Below are positions 17,737-26,733 of a stretch of 64,000 nucleotides of DNA, piece after piece (position 1 is the stretch's first letter; each line of letters opens with the position of its first letter). The DNA lies in the NCBI RefSeq assembly GCF_014646655.1, contig NZ_BMNR01000001.1, positions 345,382-409,381 on the forward strand, in the 5' to 3' direction. The notes below the pieces were generated by a model that was not told the DNA's origin, did not search any database, and was given only the letters and a program-made list of their open reading frames with translations. Source of the DNA: Yeosuana aromativorans (GTDB lineage: Bacteria > Bacteroidota > Bacteroidia > Flavobacteriales > Flavobacteriaceae). The position numbers were made by a program, and so were the translations under genes.

Positions 17737-19182
17737 TTATTGATTCCACCAAATTGGAGTAGTAATTGGCACTACAGCAGGCGCATTTAAGTTTCTGGAC
17801 GTCTCATTTGTTGGATACAGCAATCTTTGTGGAAAGCCCGTGCCCAAAACACCATTAAGTGATACAGCAAACTCTCCCGGAACATATGCTGGGTCACTTT
17901 GAGCTACCGAAGATGTTGCTGGAATTCCTGTACGTTGCCATTCAAAAAACGATTCAGCTCCATTTCCAGGGTAACTTGCAATCCATTTTTGAGTTATAAT
18001 GGCTTTCAATTTATCATTAAAAGTTCCTGAACTAGGATATTCATATGGGGCTGAAGCGGCTATATAGGAAGTTCCATCCAATGACCATTTATTGAAATTT
18101 TCCAATACGGCTGCATCATATAATGCTTTGGCTCCTGAAGCTCCAATATTGTATCGCTCTCTTGCTTCAGCCTGCATAAATAAGCTTTCTTCATGACTAA
18201 TAAAGTACACAGGTGTCTCTGGGTGCAATATGGAAACAGCAAACGTGTTAGGTCCCGCTGGATTGTTATAATCACCTTGATCAACTGGATTTCCTGTTGT
18301 ATAAAACAATGCTAAACGTGAATCAAGATTATCTGTTAAATACGAATGCATGGTTGTACTGGCCCTTAAATTCAAAGAGGTATTTAATTGACGCTTATCA
18401 GATTCATATAATGGATTACTAATATTAGGAGCATCAGTAAATCCTGTTAAAGCAGCATCTACATCAAGAAAAGAAACGCCAGAATTTAGCAAAGCTGTAA
18501 TACCAGCCTGTGCAACAGACGGTCTGGCTTCTGTTTGGCGTAAAAAGATCTTTAACTTTAAGGTATTTGCGAACTTAACCCAGTTATCCATGTTTCCTCC
18601 AAATATTAAATCATCTGTTCCTGGTTCTCTCCCTTGAGAAGCACTCAGGTTTCTCCCCAAGGCATCATCTAAAGCCACAATTAAGTCATCATAAATATCT
18701 TGACCTGAATCAAAATGGGGGTTAAAAATCAAAGGATTATTAGCTTCAGAATATGGAATATCACCATACCAATCAGTTAGCATGTGGAATGTATAGGTTT
18801 CTAAAACGGTAGCTATTAAATAATAGTTCCAGTTTTCTGCTTCTAACGCCTTTCTCTTTATGTTTCTAACATCTAAAAGTGCATCATAAGCATTTCTCCA
18901 ACCTGTTGTTGAAATACCATCGGTTGTTCCAAGTGTGTAATTATCCACTACACGGTACTGACTTGAACCCGGACTTTGAGACCACATTTGTGACCAAATT
19001 CCACCAATAATTGCCCAACTTGCTCCTTGAACACCAGCAATTCCGGTAATGCTTCCAGGAAGTTCTACTTCAAATGCTAAATCATCTGGTGTTAAATCGT
19101 CTGGATCTCTGTTAATATCTAGTTGCGAATCGCAAGACAATAACAATCCAAATCCTATTAATATTAATATTATTTTTTTCAT
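17737..19182 (-). CDS. SusD/RagB-like nutrient-binding outer-membrane lipoprotein (SusD-like_2 type)
   Basis: The 481 residues start with a lipoprotein signal (LIGFGLLLSCDSQLDINRDP, Cys 17). Helical TPR-like segments follow (YNYYLIATVLETYTFHMLTDWYGDIPY), and the end is TTPIWWNQ. The sequence matches the SusD-like_2 branch rather than classical SusD. It should cap the SusC barrel encoded 17 bp upstream and capture the nutrient. Neighbouring genes show no glycoside hydrolase or sulfatase, so the cargo may be a peptide, lipid-like or other small compound. Confidence 0.9.
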   Translation of the reverse strand: MKKIILILIGFGLLLSCDSQLDINRDPDDLTPDDLAFEVELPGSITGIAGVQGASWAIIGGIWSQMWSQSPGSSQYRVVDNYTLGTTDGISTTGWRNAYDALLDVRNIKRKALEAENWNYYLIATVLETYTFHMLTDWYGDIPYSEANNPLIFNPHFDSGQDIYDDLIVALDDALGRNLSASQGREPGTDDLIFGGNMDNWVKFANTLKLKIFLRQTEARPSVAQAGITALLNSGVSFLDVDAALTGFTDAPNISNPLYESDKRQLNTSLNLRASTTMHSYLTDNLDSRLALFYTTGNPVDQGDYNNPAGPNTFAVSILHPETPVYFISHEESLFMQAEARERYNIGASGAKALYDAAVLENFNKWSLDGTSYIAASAPYEYPSSGTFNDKLKAIITQKWIASYPGNGAESFFEWQRTGIPATSSVAQSDPAYVPGEFAVSLNGVLGTGFPQRLLYPTNETSRNLNAPAVVPITTPIWWNQ

Positions 19183-19199
19183 TGTATTTTTTTTATTTA

Positions 19200-22100
19200 T
19201 TAAAATGACATTTTTAGAGAAACCCCATAGGTTCTTTGTGCTGGATTAGCACCAAATTCTCCAAACTCAGTGACTAAATCATTTCCTCCAAAAGATGTAA
19301 CTTCTGGATCTACATATGGGTTTTCGGCAGGTGTCCATAACATTAAATTTTTGCCATAAACACTTAATACCATACTGTTAAATCCTGTTTTTCCAATGAT
19401 ACTTTGAGGAAAATTATAGGATAGGGACAAATCCCTTAACCTTACAAATGTTTTGTCTATTACATGGTCTGTAGCCTCAACAGTTGGGTTATTACTTGAA
19501 CTGTAAAAACCTGAAATGTTGCCATAAGATATTGGTGTTGTGTTTTCTGAATAGGTTCCGTCTCCATTGTCATTTACTGAATTTGGTATTATAAAAGGGT
19601 TCCTATCATTATAGGTTGTAGCTATTGAATTTCCAGTAAAGCCAAGTAATCGAGCGGTATAGGAATACATTAAACCACCTTGCTTCCAATCAAAATTAAA
19701 GGCCAACCTGAAATTTTTATATTTAAATGTATTTTGAAGTCCCATAACAAAATCTCTTTGTGAATTACCAAGCGGTTCTTCTTCAAGTGTCTGCAATGGA
19801 ATTCCTGTATTTGGATCAACAACCGTTTGGCCGGCATCATTAACCAAAGGTTTACGCCCATAGAAAACACCTAAAGGTTGTCCTTCAATAGCATAAAAAT
19901 TAATGTTGTAAGAGTTGTTAATCAAAAGTTTATCTAGACCTTCTGGTAATGATGTTACTTTATTCTTGTTTTTGGTAAATGTCCAATCCACATTCCAACT
20001 GAAATCATCGGTTCTGACTGGCACCAATCCAAGTGCTATTTCCACACCTTTATTTTCAAGATCTAAATAGTTTCCAACAATGGATCCATAACCTGTTGAT
20101 TCAGGCAATAAAAGAGAAATAATGGACCCATTTGTTTTTTTACTGTAATAAGCAACATCTGCCGTTATTCTACTATTAAAAAAACGCCCTTCCGCCCCTA
20201 CTTCATATTCATCTGTAAATTCCGGCTCAATATTTATGTTTCCTAATGCTCGTGCAATCTCAAATGAATTCAATCCGTTAAAAGGGAATGTTATCTGTCC
20301 AAAATAAGCTGTTGCAACGGCTTGTAAAGCTGAACTCTCAGTGTTGTACAACCCTGCATCATTTGCAAGTGACGCATAGCCTCCTCTTATTTTTAGGAAA
20401 TGTTTACCATTATCAATTGCAATGGCGCTTAAATTGACCGATGGATAGAAAAATGAATTTTTACCAATAGCTAAGGTAGAAGTCCACTCATTTCTACCTG
20501 TTACGTTTAAATAAACTCTTTCCTTATATGACAATGTTGCAGATCCAAAAGCAGAATATCCTTTTCTTTGACTGTCTTGCTGTGCCGTAATTGGTTGCAC
20601 TGCCGAGTTTGAGATTTCATAAAAATAAGGAATATCCAAATTGGTTACATTAACGCTCAAACTGCTGGTAATACTATTGTTAATAGAACCTCCTAATGAA
20701 GCTTGCAAACTAAAATTATCATTTAACACAGTATCATAATCAAAGGTTATAAATGATTCATAACGCTTTGCTTGGTTTGTAGCCTCTGTGACACCTCCTG
20801 CATTATTAGTAGCCCCTAATAATGCATTTGGTGAGCCAGGTGTATAATTGATAACAGCACCATGACTATGACGTTTGCCGTTAAGAATATCTGCGCCTAT
20901 TTGAATGGTTCCCACTAATTCTGGAGTTATATCATAAGCAAAGTTTATGTTTCCATAAAAACGCTCTCTGCTTAAGTTTGTAGCGTTCTCATTTATAACC
21001 CAATAAGGGTTTCTGGAGTAGGATGTATAAAAATTATCATTATTATTAAATGGATTGTTTTTATAGTCTGCCAAATCCAAAACGCTAATATCTCTTGGTA
21101 TTTGTAATAACTCCTGCATAAAGGTTTCACCTTCTCCTGCGTTGTCTCCCTGGCCCGTATTTACTGCATTCTGTCTAGTTTGAGCATAATTACCATTGAC
21201 CCGTAACCTAAATTTTTTACCTGAGATACCAGAGTTTAAACTTATTGTGTTTCTGTTTAAAGCATCAGCATCCGTTGGGATCACACCATCTGTATCAATT
21301 TTAGTGAAGATTAATGAAAAATCTGAATTGTCTCCACCACCACTTAAACGCAGTGAATTGGTGTACGTAGCGCCTATATCATAAAAGTCCTTAATGTTAT
21401 CTTTTAAATTTGAATAGGGCTTAATTTGTTGGGAATTATCTACAATCTGTCCCCAAACACGAAGCTGGTCGTTAAACCTAGGGCCCCAAGAACCATTTTC
21501 GTTACTGGCTCCAGTGCCGCCTGCTGGAAGTCCAGAATATCCTACACCGTTCCAACCTTGACCAAATTTTTGTTGTAAATGAGGAATTCTAGATACTTCT
21601 GAAAAGTCTAATGAACTGTTTAATTCAACTTTTACTTTACCAGACCGCCCTCTTTTAGTGGTTATAATTATAGCACCGCTTGATGCTCTAGATCCATACA
21701 GAGCGGTTGCCGCACCTCCTTTAAGAATGTTAATGCTCGCAATAGCATTAGCATCTAAATCATTAATATTAGTCCCTCCATCAAATGATCTATTAACATC
21801 TGTTGAAAGTCCTGTACCTGTATTTCCGCTATTGGAAGCTGAGGAAATAGGTGTTCCATCTATTACATATAAAGGACCGTTGATAGCTCTTACAGAACTA
21901 AACCCTCTTAAAATAATTTTTGTTGAAGCGCCAGGTTGATTGGGAGACGTAATATCTAAACCAGCAACCTTACCCGATAAACTCTCAAAAGGGTTCAGCG
22001 TTGCCACTTCGGTTAACTTTTCTCCAGAAACCGCTGTAGCAGCATAACCAAGTGATCTTTTTTGTTTTGTTTTACCAAAAGCAGTTACCACAACTTCCTC

Positions 22101-22406
22101 AAGTGCGGTAGCATCTTCTTGTAATTTTACATCTATTGTATTGGATGCTCCAATAACAACTTCCTTATTAGCATATCCTACAAAGCTAAAAACAAGGGTC
22201 TGTCCTTGATTTGCCTCAATAGCATATTTTCCATCAAAATCTGTTGAGGCACCTGTTGTGGTACCTTTAACTAAAACTGTTGCTCCTGGCAAGGGTAGCC
22301 CTTTGCTATCTGTAACAGTCCCAGATAATGATTTTTCTTGTGCAAAAGCCATGGTTGAACCAAACAGCAAAAGCACTAGCATAAAATAGTAGTTTCTTAC
22401 TTTCAT
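19200..22406 (-). CDS. SusC/RagA-family TonB-linked outer-membrane transporter
   Basis: The 1068 residues show a signal peptide ending FAQ and a CarboxypepD_reg-like domain (about 25-105; SLSGTVTDSKGLPLPGATVL). A TonB-contact-like segment (EEVVVTAFGKTKQKRSLGYA), the plug domain (FESLSGKVAGLDI, ILRGFSSV) and a beta-barrel ending in FGANPAQRTYGVSLKMSF follow. It imports a ligand delivered by the SusD-like partner, powered by TonB-ExbBD. It is the first gene of a four-gene operon (SusC, SusD-like, DUF5011, lipid-binding type), 240 bp downstream of a membrane AraC regulator on the same strand. Confidence 0.95.
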   Translation of the reverse strand: MKVRNYYFMLVLLLFGSTMAFAQEKSLSGTVTDSKGLPLPGATVLVKGTTTGASTDFDGKYAIEANQGQTLVFSFVGYANKEVVIGASNTIDVKLQEDATALEEVVVTAFGKTKQKRSLGYAATAVSGEKLTEVATLNPFESLSGKVAGLDITSPNQPGASTKIILRGFSSVRAINGPLYVIDGTPISSASNSGNTGTGLSTDVNRSFDGGTNINDLDANAIASINILKGGAATALYGSRASSGAIIITTKRGRSGKVKVELNSSLDFSEVSRIPHLQQKFGQGWNGVGYSGLPAGGTGASNENGSWGPRFNDQLRVWGQIVDNSQQIKPYSNLKDNIKDFYDIGATYTNSLRLSGGGDNSDFSLIFTKIDTDGVIPTDADALNRNTISLNSGISGKKFRLRVNGNYAQTRQNAVNTGQGDNAGEGETFMQELLQIPRDISVLDLADYKNNPFNNNDNFYTSYSRNPYWVINENATNLSRERFYGNINFAYDITPELVGTIQIGADILNGKRHSHGAVINYTPGSPNALLGATNNAGGVTEATNQAKRYESFITFDYDTVLNDNFSLQASLGGSINNSITSSLSVNVTNLDIPYFYEISNSAVQPITAQQDSQRKGYSAFGSATLSYKERVYLNVTGRNEWTSTLAIGKNSFFYPSVNLSAIAIDNGKHFLKIRGGYASLANDAGLYNTESSALQAVATAYFGQITFPFNGLNSFEIARALGNINIEPEFTDEYEVGAEGRFFNSRITADVAYYSKKTNGSIISLLLPESTGYGSIVGNYLDLENKGVEIALGLVPVRTDDFSWNVDWTFTKNKNKVTSLPEGLDKLLINNSYNINFYAIEGQPLGVFYGRKPLVNDAGQTVVDPNTGIPLQTLEEEPLGNSQRDFVMGLQNTFKYKNFRLAFNFDWKQGGLMYSYTARLLGFTGNSIATTYNDRNPFIIPNSVNDNGDGTYSENTTPISYGNISGFYSSSNNPTVEATDHVIDKTFVRLRDLSLSYNFPQSIIGKTGFNSMVLSVYGKNLMLWTPAENPYVDPEVTSFGGNDLVTEFGEFGANPAQRTYGVSLKMSF

Positions 22407-22646
22407 GAATAAAAATTTTTATGAGTTAGTCTATGCAGATTGTAATAAGGAAGGTGACAAAGACATTTTTTTAAAGGACTAATTCAAAAAATTACTTCAC
22501 GAAATAAACTAAAGTTTAGTGGAACTATAATTAGAAGCAAAGCTCTTTAGCCACCTAACCTTACACAATTGCGGAAGTAAAAGAAGATATTATGAAAGTA
22601 TTAATGGGTAAACCTTATAATAGTTTACCTTGCCGATAAAGGTTTA
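22407..22646. promoter_or_regulatory. Control region upstream of the SusCD operon
   Basis: This 240-bp non-coding gap lies between the AraC regulator gene and susC, both on the minus strand. It contains the palindrome ACTAAA-G-TTTAGT (22508-22520), about 100 bp upstream of the susC ATG, and an inverted repeat GGTAAAC-N9-GTTTACC (22607-22629). The first is a candidate operator; the second could be an operator or a weak end to the regulator transcript. No perfect TAnnTTTG box was found. Confidence 0.35.
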
Positions 22647-24182
22647 CTAACAATTTACCGATTTTGAACTATTGCAAATGGATGCTATAAATTCTGAAGG
22701 AGTCTGGGATGTCTGCTTTTTAAAAGCTTTATTGAAAGTTACTTTATTATTAAACCCAACCTCATAAGCGACATCAATGATATGAAGATTTCCGTAAAGA
22801 TCAGATTGCAATATGTTTATTGCTTCGTCAATTCTGAATTTATTGATGAGTTCAAAAAAATTCATATTAAAAGATTCATTGATTATCTGCGACGTATTAT
22901 GTCTGGTGGTACCCAGTTTATCTGATAAAGATTCCAACGAAATACCATTATCCTTATAAATCTTATCGTCAATAAATAACTTAAATAAATTCTCACTTAA
23001 TTCTTTTGATAAGGACTCTGTCAATCCAGACTTTTCGTATTTACTTATTTTATTCAAAATGAATCCTTCTGAAAATATTTTAGGCTGTGCATAAGCCATA
23101 TAGGCCACATAAAGAATCATAACAGACATGGCTGCCACATGTGAATTATAAATTATACTTGCCGATTCACCAAGTAAACTTATTGACAATCCATAAATTA
23201 AGTATGAAAACACATATACAAGATGTATCCTAAAGATGTTTTTCTCCCAAGTAATAGTTGCCTTTTCAGTATTCTCTTTTCCTGAATTTTTAATCTTGGC
23301 ATAATGCAATTTTCCAATTAGTAAACCATAAATAATCAACGACAATACTTTTGGTATAAACACAAACAGCCAAAAATACTTGTGGGAAGTACTTGTTCCA
23401 AGCATCATTTTAATTTTTTCAGTCGCATTCAAAGAATAAATTGGCCATAAAACAAATGCAATTAAAATAGCTGTCGGAAAAAAATGCAATATATCTGATT
23501 TTTTAAAGATATATCCTTGTGTGACCCTTTTAAAATATAAAAACAATAAGGGACCATACATTAATGCTAATGAAGAGGAAAATAAATAGGTATGCGGATA
23601 TTGATATTGGATATTTGTTAGGTAAAGTACATACTCTATAACAAATAATACGTGAACCAACACAAAACTACTAATGAGAATATTGGCAGCTTTATCAACT
23701 CGCTTTTTTAGATTCAACACAATCACTAAAAAAAAGCCAATTAAAGCTATGTATAAGTACAAAAACGAAAAAAAATCAAACTTTATAAGATATTTCTCAA
23801 TCAATTGTTTAAACTCATTTGAATCTTGAATGTTATCAAATGAGTCATTGTGCAATATTGAAAAATCAAACGTATTATTAATGTATTTATTTGCATATTG
23901 AAAAGCTTGCTCTGGATTTTTTAACTCGGCATTTATAATTGCAAGCTTCTTAAAAACTGGCACAGAATCTACATTTTGTTTTAATGCATTTTTATTAAAC
24001 TCCAACAAATCTTGTAATCCTTCTTCCTTATAATTCTCCAGCGCTTTTGCTTTATAGTCAACTTGATTAACATAATTTATCGCCTCTTGGACATTACTGC
24101 CAAAACACGTAATGGGACTCAGAATATTTGAAAAAAGGAACATGCATTGCACAATGCGTGTTATTCGAGACAGGTTAGACAT
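22647..24182 (-). CDS. Membrane-embedded AraC-family transcriptional regulator
   Basis: The 511 residues begin with a possible signal or first membrane segment and a periplasmic-looking helical region (about 30-130) with tetratricopeptide-like spacing. About seven membrane helices follow (near 137-157, 168-190, 198-217, 232-250, 268-290, 316-338, 345-365). The end is a cytoplasmic AraC DNA-binding domain (about 402-503) with two helix-turn-helix units (SLESLSDKLGTTRHNTSQII, then DVAYEVGFNNKVTFNKAFKK). It probably senses a signal at the inner membrane and controls the adjacent SusCD operon. Upstream, 24187-24220 is a low-complexity run of TTGATTGATT units. Confidence 0.85.
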   Translation of the reverse strand: MSNLSRITRIVQCMFLFSNILSPITCFGSNVQEAINYVNQVDYKAKALENYKEEGLQDLLEFNKNALKQNVDSVPVFKKLAIINAELKNPEQAFQYANKYINNTFDFSILHNDSFDNIQDSNEFKQLIEKYLIKFDFFSFLYLYIALIGFFLVIVLNLKKRVDKAANILISSFVLVHVLFVIEYVLYLTNIQYQYPHTYLFSSSLALMYGPLLFLYFKRVTQGYIFKKSDILHFFPTAILIAFVLWPIYSLNATEKIKMMLGTSTSHKYFWLFVFIPKVLSLIIYGLLIGKLHYAKIKNSGKENTEKATITWEKNIFRIHLVYVFSYLIYGLSISLLGESASIIYNSHVAAMSVMILYVAYMAYAQPKIFSEGFILNKISKYEKSGLTESLSKELSENLFKLFIDDKIYKDNGISLESLSDKLGTTRHNTSQIINESFNMNFFELINKFRIDEAINILQSDLYGNLHIIDVAYEVGFNNKVTFNKAFKKQTSQTPSEFIASICNSSKSVNC

Positions 24183-24351
24183 TTGTTGATTGATTTTAGT
24201 TTGATTGATTTGATTGATATAGTCTTTATATAAAATAAAGACGATTAAAAATAGCTATTATTACAGTTTAAACTTGTTAAAAAAGTCTTAAAAGCATTGC
24301 GTAAAGTAAAGCCCGATAAGATTTTACCATTGATTTAAAGGTACATAGCAA

Positions 24352-24382
24352 AAAAAAAGTCTCAAAGATTGAGACTTTTTTT
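24352..24382 (-). terminator. Intrinsic terminator after galE
   Basis: The stem AAAGTCTCAA / TTGAGACTTT has a three-base loop and long A/T flanks. It lies 23 bp downstream of galE on the minus strand. Confidence 0.8.
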
Positions 24383-24404
24383 AAAATTATATTTATGCCT
24401 TTTT

Positions 24405-25430
24405 TTAGTTTGTGTCTCTTACAACCTGCTCCCATTTCCAAGCAGATCGCATGGCATCATCTAATGTTAATTGGGCTTTCCAACCTAGTTCTTTATTAGC
24501 TTTATTGGTGTCAGCATAGGCCGAAATGATATCACCTTCACGTCTACCAACTATTTTATAATTCAGTTTTTTACCAGATACACGTTCAAAAGACTGAACG
24601 ACTTCCAAAACCGAACTACCTTTACCTGTTCCCAAATTAAAGGTCTCATAATTAGATGTATTCTTGTTTTCCAATAAACGTTTAAGGGCAACCACATGAG
24701 CCTTAGCCAAATCTACAACATGAATATAATCTCTGATACAAGTACCATCTGGTGTTGGATAATCGTCACCAAAAACAGATAGTTCTTCTCTCAACCCAAT
24801 GCCTGTTTGTGTGATAAATGGCACTAGGTTTTGCGGAACACCAATAGGCAATTCTCCTATTTTAGCCGATTCATGCGCACCTACCGGGTTGAAATAGCGC
24901 AAGGCAATCGCTTTTAAATTTGGTGTTACCTTACAAGTATCACTTATAATTTCTTCACCTATTTGTTTGGTATTTCCATAAGGAGATTCCGCCTGTTTAA
25001 CAGGGGCGCTTTCTGTAATCGGTAACTCGTCGGCCTGTCCATAAACCGTACAAGATGAACTGAATATAAAACTAGCTTCAGGTAGTTTTTTCAGTTCTTT
25101 TAGAAGATAAACCAACGTACTGATGTTATTCTCATAATACAACAATGGCTCTTTGACACTTTCTCCAACAGCCTTACTAGCGGCAAAATGAATAACGCCT
25201 TTAACATCATTATGTTTTTTAAAGAAGGCTTCCACAAGTGATTTGTCTTTAAGATCCATTTTTTCAAAAATGGGTGCTTTACCTGTAATTGAAGTAATGC
25301 CATCCAGCACTTTTATGGAAGAATTTGATAAATCGTCAATAATTACAACCTCAAAACCTTCATTTTGTAACTCAACAACGGTATGCGACCCTATAAAGCC
25401 TAAACCTCCTGTAACTAATATTTTATCCAT
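24405..25430 (-). CDS. galE: UDP-glucose 4-epimerase
   Basis: This 341-residue short-chain dehydrogenase/reductase-fold epimerase has the NAD motif GGLGFIGSHTVVELQ at the N-terminus. The catalytic region is FIFSSSCTVYGQ (about 121-132) plus Y151-x3-K155 in SPYGNTKQ. The RYFNPVGAHES segment after the active site is typical of GalE. It interconverts UDP-glucose and UDP-galactose, needed for cell-surface glycans and for the galactose catabolism encoded by galK and galT 6-9 kb away. Its start overlaps the end of the aminotransferase gene by 8 bp, so the two are translated as a unit, apart from galMKT. Confidence 0.95.
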   Translation of the reverse strand: MDKILVTGGLGFIGSHTVVELQNEGFEVVIIDDLSNSSIKVLDGITSITGKAPIFEKMDLKDKSLVEAFFKKHNDVKGVIHFAASKAVGESVKEPLLYYENNISTLVYLLKELKKLPEASFIFSSSCTVYGQADELPITESAPVKQAESPYGNTKQIGEEIISDTCKVTPNLKAIALRYFNPVGAHESAKIGELPIGVPQNLVPFITQTGIGLREELSVFGDDYPTPDGTCIRDYIHVVDLAKAHVVALKRLLENKNTSNYETFNLGTGKGSSVLEVVQSFERVSGKKLNYKIVGRREGDIISAYADTNKANKELGWKAQLTLDDAMRSAWKWEQVVRDTN

Positions 25431-26577
25431 TTATAAATGATTTTACTTTTGATGTAATATAATCTATTTGCTCGTCATCTAATTCTGTGTGCATGGGTAA
25501 CGAAATAACGTCTTGCACCAATTGATTGGTGACTTTAAAATCAGCTTCATTATACCTATCATCTGCATACGCTTTTTGTTTGTGCAGCGGAATAGGATAA
25601 TATACCCCACATGGAATATTGTTCTCATTTAAATAGACAACCAAAGCGTCTCTATCAACACCTTTTAACCTTAATGTGTATTGGTGAAAGACATGGCAAT
25701 CACAAGTATCACAGATACCTTGACAAATTGCTTTTCCAGAAGGCGTTATAATCTTATCACAATCTTTGAACGCTTGGTTGTATTTTCTTGCTGCCAGTTG
25801 TCTTGCCCTGTTATAGCTATCAAGATGTGGCAATTTGGCGTCTAAAACACCTGCTTGAATACTGTCCAAACGCGAATTAACACCAACTACATCATGATGA
25901 TATCGTACATACATACCGTGATTTACAATTCCTCTAATGGTGTGCGCCAAGGCATCGTCATTAGTAAAAATAGCACCACCATCACCATAACACCCTAAAT
26001 TCTTTGAAGGAAAAAAAGAAGTTGATGCTACATGGCCAATGGTTCCCGCTTTTGCTTTTCTGCCATCTTTAAATGTATAGTTAGCACCAATGGCTTGCGC
26101 ATTATCCTCTATAACAAACAAATTATGCTCATTGGCTATTTCCAAAATGGCTTCCATATCAGCACATTGCCCAAATAAATGAACCGGAACAATAGCTTTG
26201 GTTTTAGGTGTAATGGCTTTTTTTATGGCTTCAATATTGATATTGAAATCATCAGGATTGACATCAACCAAAACTGGGGTTAAATTTAACAACGCTATCA
26301 CTTCTACGGTTGCCGCAAAAGTAAAATCGGCCGTGACAACCTCATCACCTGGTTTTAAACCAAGTCCCATCATGGCAATCTGCAACGCATCGGTGCCATT
26401 GGCACAGGGGATGACATGTTTTACACCAAGATATTGCTCTAAATTATGTTGAAATTGATGAACCTTAGGACCGTTTATAAATGCTGTGGTTTCTAAAACG
26501 TCTTGAATAGACGTATCGACTTCCTTCTTAATCTTATCTAGCTGACCTTTAAGATCAACCATTTGAATTTTTTTCAT
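25423..26577 (-). CDS. DegT/DnrJ/EryC1/StrS-type sugar aminotransferase
   Basis: This 384-residue PLP enzyme has Asp158 (VIEDNAQAIGA) and the Schiff-base lysine K192 in SFFPSKNLGCYGDGGA, both hallmarks of the family. It would transfer an amino group to a keto-sugar nucleotide for surface polysaccharide building. Near the C-terminal domain there is a cysteine cluster C285-x3-C289-x2-C292-x-C294, just before HVFHQYTLRL. It is the first gene of a pair with galE. The exact sugar cannot be read from the sequence. Confidence 0.88.
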   Translation of the reverse strand: MKKIQMVDLKGQLDKIKKEVDTSIQDVLETTAFINGPKVHQFQHNLEQYLGVKHVIPCANGTDALQIAMMGLGLKPGDEVVTADFTFAATVEVIALLNLTPVLVDVNPDDFNINIEAIKKAITPKTKAIVPVHLFGQCADMEAILEIANEHNLFVIEDNAQAIGANYTFKDGRKAKAGTIGHVASTSFFPSKNLGCYGDGGAIFTNDDALAHTIRGIVNHGMYVRYHHDVVGVNSRLDSIQAGVLDAKLPHLDSYNRARQLAARKYNQAFKDCDKIITPSGKAICQGICDTCDCHVFHQYTLRLKGVDRDALVVYLNENNIPCGVYYPIPLHKQKAYADDRYNEADFKVTNQLVQDVISLPMHTELDDEQIDYITSKVKSFING

Positions 26578-26667
26578 CTAAAAAAAGTTACAATTCGCTT
26601 ACGGTTGCATAAAAGCAATCATTCATTTGAACGTACAATTAGCGCGAATTAATACATTACGAAATTA

Positions 26668-26675
26668 CAAAAATA
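26668..26675 (-). promoter_or_regulatory. Predicted -7 box of the aminotransferase-galE operon
   Basis: Read on the minus strand this is TATTTTTG, matching TAnnTTTG. It would give a leader of about 85 bases before the ATG at 26577. It lies in the 138-156 bp divergent space shared with waaA. No clear -33 element was found. Confidence 0.35.
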
Positions 26676-26710
26676 CTACAGCTTAACAATGTTTTTCTTT
26701 TAAAGAAATG

Positions 26711-26718
26711 TATTTTTG
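26711..26718 (+). promoter_or_regulatory. Predicted -7 box of waaA
   Basis: TATTTTTG is a perfect TAnnTTTG match. Transcription starting near 26725 excludes the in-frame TTG at 26716 as a translation start, leaving TTG 26734 or ATG 26767. Confidence 0.4.
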
Positions 26719-26733
26719 TTGCAAAGCATTACT

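Noticed and set aside
24187-24220. Tandem TTGATTGATT-like units upstream of the AraC gene
   Set aside because: Short, imperfect low-complexity DNA in an AT-rich leader; it does not look like a CRISPR or a defined binding array.
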